Of a stretch of DNA of 64,000 nt, positions 58,160-64,000 are shown one piece after another. Positions within the stretch are counted from its first letter, which is position 1; the number at the start of each line of letters is the position of its first letter. The position numbers and the translations under genes are program-made. Source of the DNA: Pseudomonadota bacterium (GTDB lineage Bacteria > Pseudomonadota > Alphaproteobacteria > Acetobacterales > Acetobacteraceae). The notes under the pieces were generated by a model, which saw only the letters and a list, made by a program, of their open reading frames with translations, had not been told where the DNA came from and did no database searches. The stretch spans positions 1 to 64,000 of the forward strand of contig JAJZBV010000007.1 of NCBI GenBank assembly GCA_021851785.1, read 5' to 3'.

Positions 58160-59374
58160 TCAGCCCATCGCGGCGCGCAGATTGTCGTCGATTTTGGCGA
58201 GAAAATCCTGGGTGTTGAGCCAGGGCTGGTCCTTGCCGATCAGCCCCGCGAGATCCTTGGTCATGGCGCCGCTCTCGACGGTGTCGATGCAGACCTTCTC
58301 CAGGGTCTCAGCGAATTTCGTGACTGCGGGCGTCGCGTCGAACTGGCCGCGATAGGCGAGGCCGCGGGTCCAGGCGAAGATCGAGGCGATCGGGTTGGTC
58401 GAGGTCTCGCGCCCCTTCTGGTGCTCGCGGTAATGGCGGGTCACGGTGCCGTGCGCCGCCTCGCTCTCCACCGTCTTGCCATCCGGGCTCATCAAGACGC
58501 TGGTCATCAGGCCGAGGCTGCCGAAGCCTTGCGCGACGATGTCGCTTTCCACGTCGCCGTCATAGTTCTTGCACGCCCAGACATAGCCGCCCGACCATTT
58601 CAGGGCCGAGGCCACCATGTCGTCGATCAGCCGGTGCTCATAGGTCAGCCCCTCGCGGGCGAAGGAATCCTTGAACTCGGCGTCGAAAATCTCCTGGAAC
58701 ACGTCCTTGAACATACCGTCATAGATTTTCAGGATGGTGTTCTTGGTCGAGAGATAGACCGGATATTTGCGCGCGAGACCATAATTGAAGGAGGCGCGGG
58801 CGAAACCCTCGATCGAGGCGCGCGTGTTGAACATGCCGAGCGCGACCCCGGCGCCCTTGAAATCATGCACCTCCAGCATCTGCGGCGGGCCGCCATCGGC
58901 GGGAAGGTAGCTCAGCGTCACGCGGCCGGGGCCGGGGATTTTCGCTTCCGTCGCGCGGTAGATGTCACCGAAGGCGTGGCGGCCGATGACGATCGGCTGC
59001 GTCCAGTGCGGCACCAGGCGGGGGACGTTGCGGCAGATGATCGGCTCGCGGAAAATCGTGCCGTCGAGGATGTTGCGGACGGTGCCGTTCGGGCTCCGCC
59101 ACATTTTCTTCAAGCCAAACTCGGCGACGCGGGCCTCATCGGGGGTGATGGTCGCGCATTTGACCCCGACGCCATACTGCTTGATGGCGTTGGCGGCGTC
59201 GATCGTCACCTGGTCATCGGTCTTGTCGCGGTATTCGATGCCGAGATCGTAGTATTTGAGGTCGATATCGAGGTAGGGAAGAATCAGCTTTTCTTTGATG
59301 AACCCCCAGATGATGCGCGTCATTTCATCCCCGTCGAGTTCAACGACCGGGGTTTTTACCTTGATTTTTGCCAT
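58160..59374 (-). CDS. icd: NADP-dependent isocitrate dehydrogenase
   Basis: [91 protein letters not shown]. Confidence 0.97.
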   Translation of the reverse strand: MAKIKVKTPVVELDGDEMTRIIWGFIKEKLILPYLDIDLKYYDLGIEYRDKTDDQVTIDAANAIKQYGVGVKCATITPDEARVAEFGLKKMWRSPNGTVRNILDGTIFREPIICRNVPRLVPHWTQPIVIGRHAFGDIYRATEAKIPGPGRVTLSYLPADGGPPQMLEVHDFKGAGVALGMFNTRASIEGFARASFNYGLARKYPVYLSTKNTILKIYDGMFKDVFQEIFDAEFKDSFAREGLTYEHRLIDDMVASALKWSGGYVWACKNYDGDVESDIVAQGFGSLGLMTSVLMSPDGKTVESEAAHGTVTRHYREHQKGRETSTNPIASIFAWTRGLAYRGQFDATPAVTKFAETLEKVCIDTVESGAMTKDLAGLIGKDQPWLNTQDFLAKIDDNLRAAMG

Positions 59375-59510
59375 TTTTTCCTCATCGACCTGGAAAGCGC
59401 GTCATGTTGCGGCGCGGCGGAACAGTGCCGGGCGGACATTCGCACCGGGCGCGGCCGCGGACAAGGGTGGCGACGCTCAAAAAACGCGACCCTGGGCTGT
59501 CCCGCGCCCA

Positions 59511-60575
59511 TCATGGGCGAAGGAAAGCGAGCAATGCGCGGTCGAACCCCTCCGGATCCTGGAGATGGATCAGATGGCCGGCGGCAAAGCTTTCCACCCG
59601 CGCATCCGGCATTTTTGCGGCGAGCGCGGCCGCGAGCGCGGCGATGTGCCCCATGCGCGGCTGATCCGCCGGCGCGGCGAAGGGGCGGCCAGGGGCGGTG
59701 TGGTCGTCGGTGCCGACGAGAAAGAGGGTCGGCGCCGCGATCAGCGGCAGTTCATCGACCACCGGCTGGCCCCAGATCGCGAAATAGCTCGCGACATAGG
59801 CCTCGACCCAGCGCGGATAATCGGCGCTTGCGCTCATGCGCTGGCGCAAGGCGACGAAGGGCGCAACCAGCGCCTCCGCCCCGGCGAGGCCATAGGCGGT
59901 CACGAGATAGTGTTCATAGGCGGCCGGCGAGAGCGCGATCTCGTGGGCGTAGAGCGCGGCCGGATCGACCGGCGGCACGAAGCGCCGGTAATTTTCGAGG
60001 CCGAGCGGCGAATAGAGCACGAGATGGCGGATGCGCGCGGGATAGGTGCGGGCGAAACGCGCGGCCAGCATCCCGCCCATGGAATGGCCGACGACATCGA
60101 CTTTATCGAGACCGAGATGATCGAGGAGAGCGGCGGTTTGCGCCGCCGCCCGGTCGAAGGAGAAATCGCCCTCGGGCTTGGAGGATTTGCCGAACCCGAT
60201 CTGATCCGGCGCGATCACCCGGAACCCGGCGGCGGCGAGCGCCCGGATCACCGGCGCCCAGTAGCTCGCCGGAAAATTCCGCCCATGCAGCAGCAAGACC
60301 GCCCGGCCATTCGCCGGCGCGCCCCGTGTCACGTCCCCCCGTGTCACGTCCTCCTGCGTCACGTCCCCCTGTGTCATGTCCCTGGGCGCGACATCCATAT
60401 AGGCCATGCGCGCCTCGTGGTGATCGACGCCGAGGGGAAGGAGGAAGACCGGATAGGGATAGGGATAGCCCTCGAGATCGATGCCGAGCGCGTCCGCCGG
60501 CACCGGGTCATCGGCGCGGGCGGCGAGCGGGCTTGCCAAAAGCAGCAGGAGAACGAGGAACCATGAGCGGCGCAT
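59511..60575 (-). CDS. exported alpha/beta hydrolase
   Basis: Signal peptide MRRSWFLVLLLLLASPLAARA; VLLLHGRNFPASYWAPVIRALAAAGFRVIAPDQIGFGKSSKP; DVVGHSMGGMLAARFA. Confidence 0.9.
   Translation of the reverse strand: MRRSWFLVLLLLLASPLAARADDPVPADALGIDLEGYPYPYPVFLLPLGVDHHEARMAYMDVAPRDMTQGDVTQEDVTRGDVTRGAPANGRAVLLLHGRNFPASYWAPVIRALAAAGFRVIAPDQIGFGKSSKPEGDFSFDRAAAQTAALLDHLGLDKVDVVGHSMGGMLAARFARTYPARIRHLVLYSPLGLENYRRFVPPVDPAALYAHEIALSPAAYEHYLVTAYGLAGAEALVAPFVALRQRMSASADYPRWVEAYVASYFAIWGQPVVDELPLIAAPTLFLVGTDDHTAPGRPFAAPADQPRMGHIAALAAALAAKMPDARVESFAAGHLIHLQDPEGFDRALLAFLRP
60322..60381. repeat. 4 x 15-bp imperfect in-frame tandem repeat
   Basis: ccccgtgtcacgtcc x2, tcctgcgtcacgtcc, ccctgtgtcatgtcc; encodes DMTQG-DVTQE-DVTRG-DVTRG in the hydrolase. 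Confidence 0.92.
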
Positions 60576-60692
60576 CCCGCCCATCCTGGCGGCGTGTTGC
60601 GCCTCGGGCAAGCGGGCGGCGCCCAGCGGCGATCGGTGAGTCGGCGATCGGCGAGTCAACGATCGACGCGGCCGATCGCCGTTAACTTTTTC

Positions 60693-60720
60693 TTGACAAT
60701 CGTTATAAATTTGGTAACTT
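60693..60720 (+). promoter_or_regulatory. putative sigma70 promoter upstream of PEP-CTERM gene
   Basis: TTGACA (60693-60698), 16-bp spacer, TAACTT (60715-60720) in an AT-rich block. Confidence 0.4.
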
Positions 60721-60759
60721 TTCGATATTGTCCATTTATGTCAACAATGGAGGACGGTG

Positions 60760-61773
60760 ATGGCATCCTTCGGCCGCGCTCGCGGCAAAAGCGCCTTGGT
60801 GGTGGCGACATCGGCCCTGGCGCTCTCGGTGGCGGTGGGCCACGCCAAAGCGGATTACGTGGTGACGCCACCGGCCAGCGTGCCGACGAGCTTCACCGAC
60901 TCGACGCCAATCACCCCGCCCGCCAATCTGGTGCCGGGGCTGACGGCCTCGCTCTGGGGCATCTCCCCGGGCCTTGGTATCAACAGCGCGGGCAATCTCG
61001 AGGGCGGCTCCGGCAACTCCGGCTTTCCCACTCTGCAAGGCATGGCCAATCTCGAAACCCTGGCCCAGACCGGGACGATCACCGTGTTGTCGAGCGGCGT
61101 GCCCGGCACCGGCGCCGGCGCGCTGACTTACACGGCGAGCCCCTATTTCTCGTTCACCGATACCGCGATCAACGCCTACCATTTCGTCGCCATCGGCGGC
61201 GGCGGCAATACCCTCCAGAACGTGCTCGACGGCGCCGGCAATTCCCTCGCCACCAATCTCGTCAATGGCATCACGCTCCCCGCTTCCGCTTCGACGACCC
61301 CCTGGTACAATCTGATTTTCGACCAAACGGGCTATGTCCATGTCGCGCAGGCGAACAGTTCCTATACCTTCGCCGTCGCCTCCAACGATCTGAACGACGA
61401 CGGCACCGAAATCCTCCTCGGCGGCAACGGCCCGATCGGCAGCGGCAGCGTCGTCGGCTTCCAGAACGCCAATAGCATCATGTCCTCGAACGGCGTCGCG
61501 ACCCTGATGAATGGCAACACCTACGGCGCCGCGACCGACACCGTGACTTTTACCCAGGCGGGGTATTATCCGTTCGAGATCTTCAACGCCCAGACCTGGG
61601 GCGGCGCCTTCGAAAACGTCAGCTTCGTGCCGACCGACACCAATACGCCGAATCTGGTATTCTACACCAACGGCGCCGCGGTCCCCGAACCCTCGTCCGC
61701 GGCGCTGATCCTCGCCGGTCTCGCCGGCCTGAAGCTGCTCCGCCGCCGGTTCGAAAACAAAGCCGTGCCGTAA
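60760..61773 (+). CDS. PEP-CTERM sorting domain-containing exported protein
   Basis: N-terminal signal (SALVVATSALALSVAVGHAKA); C-terminal VPEPSSAALILAGLAGLKLLRRR is a canonical PEP-CTERM tripartite signal. ggagga RBS precedes ATG. Confidence 0.88.
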   Translation: MASFGRARGKSALVVATSALALSVAVGHAKADYVVTPPASVPTSFTDSTPITPPANLVPGLTASLWGISPGLGINSAGNLEGGSGNSGFPTLQGMANLETLAQTGTITVLSSGVPGTGAGALTYTASPYFSFTDTAINAYHFVAIGGGGNTLQNVLDGAGNSLATNLVNGITLPASASTTPWYNLIFDQTGYVHVAQANSSYTFAVASNDLNDDGTEILLGGNGPIGSGSVVGFQNANSIMSSNGVATLMNGNTYGAATDTVTFTQAGYYPFEIFNAQTWGGAFENVSFVPTDTNTPNLVFYTNGAAVPEPSSAALILAGLAGLKLLRRRFENKAVP

Positions 61774-61779
61774 CCCGCC

Positions 61780-63483
61780 TCACGCTTTCGGCAGACGGAT
61801 GACGAAGCGGGCGCCGATCACCTTGCCCGCCCCGTCCTGCCCCGCCTCATCATAGCGGTTCTCGGCGCTGATTTTGCCGCGCAGCGCCTCGATGATCTGG
61901 CGGCTGATCGAAAGCCCGAGCCCGGAATGCTGGCCGAAGCGTTCGCCTTCGGGGCGCTCGGAATAGAAACGGTCGAAGATGTGTTCGCGCCTGGCCTCGG
62001 GGATGCCCGGCCCCTCATCCTCGACGGTGATTTCCACCTCGCCACCTGTCTCGCGCGCCGCAAGCATGATCCGTCCGCCGGGCGGGCTGAAGGAGCGGGC
62101 ATTGGCGATCAGGTTGCGCAAGACCTGCACCAGCCGGTCGGCGACGCCGCGCACGACCAGGCCGCTTTCGGGCGCGTCGAGCACCAGAGGCGGCTCGCCG
62201 GTGGCCAGGGTCGCGGCGTGGATATCGGCCAGCGTCGCCAGAATCGGCGCGACATCGACCAGTTCCGTCGCCGTGCGCGACAATTCGGCGTCGACGCGGC
62301 TCGCATCCGAGATGTCGCTGATCAGCCGGTCCAATCTCCGCACATCCTCGGCGATGATGGCAAGGAGGCGCCGCTGCTGGCCCGGATCCTCGATCCGCCG
62401 CAGGGTCTCGATCGCGCTCTGGAGGGAGGAGAGCGGGTTCTTGATCTCATGCGCGACGTCGGCGGCGAAGCGCTCGATCGCGTCCATCCGCGCCCAGAGC
62501 GCGGCGGCGCTTTCGGCCAAAGCGTGGGCGAGGGTGCCGATCTCGTCGCGGCGGGCGAGCAGCCGGCGCGGCACCGCCCCGCTCCGCCCCTGGCCCTCCC
62601 GCATCTCGCCGGCGGCGGCGGCAAGCCGCAGGATCGGCCGGGCGATGGTGCGCGCGAGATACCACGACATGATCACCGTGAGGCCGAGCGCGAGACAGAA
62701 CAGCGCCAGGATCGACATCCGCACGTTATAGAGGCTGTCATCGACCTCGCGGGCTTCGCGGGTCAGGAGGATGATGCCGACGGTCTGGGCGTCCTGCTGC
62801 ACCGGCTCGGCGACCGTCACCAAAAGCCGGTCATCGGTGGTGCGGCGGATATAGGGCGGCGTCTCGCGTGAGCGCGCGGCGCCCGAGGTGCGCAGTTCCT
62901 CGCGCACATCGGGCTGCCAGTCGATCCCGCCGGCGAGCGGCCCGGCCTCCAGCGTCGGCGCCGCCGGGTTGCGCGGGAGATGGGCGAGCACCCAGTCATA
63001 GATCTCCTCGATCACGCTCGCGACATGGCCGCGCGGCACCGCCGGCGGGATCGGGTCCATCTCGAAGGTGCCGCTGCCGGCCTCGCGCTGGCGGCTATCG
63101 GCGATCACCGTGCCGTCCGGGCCGTAGAGCCTGGCCTCGGCGCTCGGCGTCGGCTCGGTCAGGCGGCGGAGCAGCGGGCGGGCGAGCACCGGCACCAGCC
63201 GCGCCGTGCCCGAGGCATCGATCGCGACCGCCGCCTGGCCGAGCGCGCCGGCATAGATGCGCGCCTGTTCGCGGAGCGTCAGCACCTCCGCCTCCAAAAG
63301 CCCGTTCTGATACTGGTCGAGATAGAGCAAAGCGACCACCAGCAGCGCCAGCGGCAGCGCGTTGACCAGAAGGATGCGGCGCAACAGCGGCGAGACGAAG
63401 CGCGGGGCGGGCGCCGCTTCTTCCTGGGGTTTGCCCGCCTTGGCGGCGGTGTTACTGCTCCTTATAGCGGTAGCCGATGCCAT
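61780..63483 (-). CDS. chvG: sensor histidine kinase, ChvG-like
   Basis: [27 protein letters not shown]-box; [30 protein letters not shown]; next to ChvI-like regulator. Start uncertain (overlaps upstream gene). Confidence 0.85.
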   Translation of the reverse strand: MASATAIRSSNTAAKAGKPQEEAAPAPRFVSPLLRRILLVNALPLALLVVALLYLDQYQNGLLEAEVLTLREQARIYAGALGQAAVAIDASGTARLVPVLARPLLRRLTEPTPSAEARLYGPDGTVIADSRQREAGSGTFEMDPIPPAVPRGHVASVIEEIYDWVLAHLPRNPAAPTLEAGPLAGGIDWQPDVREELRTSGAARSRETPPYIRRTTDDRLLVTVAEPVQQDAQTVGIILLTREAREVDDSLYNVRMSILALFCLALGLTVIMSWYLARTIARPILRLAAAAGEMREGQGRSGAVPRRLLARRDEIGTLAHALAESAAALWARMDAIERFAADVAHEIKNPLSSLQSAIETLRRIEDPGQQRRLLAIIAEDVRRLDRLISDISDASRVDAELSRTATELVDVAPILATLADIHAATLATGEPPLVLDAPESGLVVRGVADRLVQVLRNLIANARSFSPPGGRIMLAARETGGEVEITVEDEGPGIPEARREHIFDRFYSERPEGERFGQHSGLGLSISRQIIEALRGKISAENRYDEAGQDGAGKVIGARFVIRLPKA

Positions 63484-64000
63484 ACAGCGTCTCGATCTGG
63501 TTGAAATCCTCATCGACGGCACGGAATTTCTTGCGGATGCGTTTCACGTGGCTGTCGATGGTGCGGTCATCGACATAGATGTTCTCGCCATAGGCGGCAT
63601 CGATGAGCTGGTCGCGCGCCTTCACCACCCCCGGCCGCGCCGCCAGCGTCTTCAAGAGCAGGAATTCGGTGACGGTGAGGTCGATATCGGCGCCGCGCCA
63701 GGCGCAGCGATGCCGGGTTTCGTCGAGGACGAGATCGCCGCGCTGGATGATCCCGGCGGCGGGCTGGCCGGAGCCCTCGGCGCGGCCGGCCTCGTTGCGG
63801 CGCAAGAGGGCGCGGATGCGCTCGATCAGCAGGCGCTGGCTGAACGGCTTGGTGATGTAGTCATCGGCGCCGAGGCGGAGCCCCATCAGCTCGTCCACCT
63901 CCTCGTCCTTGCTGGTGAGGAAGATCACCGGCATCGCGGAGCGGGCGCGGAGCCGCTGGAGCAGCTCCATCCCGTCCATGCGCGGCATCTTGACGTCGAG
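63452..64000 (-). CDS. chvI: OmpR-family response regulator, ChvI-like (N-terminus beyond window)
   Basis: [82 protein letters not shown]. Confidence 0.88.
   Translation of the reverse strand, partial: LDVKMPRMDGMELLQRLRARSAMPVIFLTSKDEEVDELMGLRLGADDYITKPFSQRLLIERIRALLRRNEAGRAEGSGQPAAGIIQRGDLVLDETRHRCAWRGADIDLTVTEFLLLKTLAARPGVVKARDQLIDAAYGENIYVDDRTIDSHVKRIRKKFRAVDEDFNQIETLYGIGYRYKEQ

Noticed and set aside
58421-60685. 754-aa + strand ORF
   Set aside because: Antisense across icd and the hydrolase gene; composition artefact.

Overview
Window of 64 kb from a GC-rich alphaproteobacterial chromosome, probably Acetobacteraceae/Rhodospirillales judging by gene content. Most of it is housekeeping: rlmB (partial), tkt-gap, pheST, mtnA, msrP, gltD/gltB, amt, icd, and a ChvG/ChvI-like two-component system (partial). 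These are interrupted by accessory patches: (i) a lone AT-rich P-loop ATPase gene at 0.37-1.94 kb; (ii) a restriction-modification cassette with an overlapping HhH-GPD DNA glycosylase at 12.0-14.7 kb, which abuts an 81-bp remnant of a ring-cleavage dioxygenase gene; (iii) a ribose-type ABC importer and aromatic-catabolism-like cluster at 14.7-26.5 kb, containing a truncated/frameshifted permease, an ATPase-permease fusion and a MarR-type wHTH fused to a cytoplasmic solute-binding domain; (iv) an MmeI-like type IIL RM gene broken by two frameshifts at 47.9-50.7 kb; (v) a ~1.5-kb AT-rich two-gene islet at 56.6-58.1 kb flanked by a perfect 60-bp direct repeat of the 3' end of the neighbouring NUDIX gene. 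Three T-rich, hairpin-containing intergenic repeats are dispersed through the window. No CRISPR array, rRNA or convincing tRNA was seen. All product calls come from reading protein motifs by eye; no database search was run.
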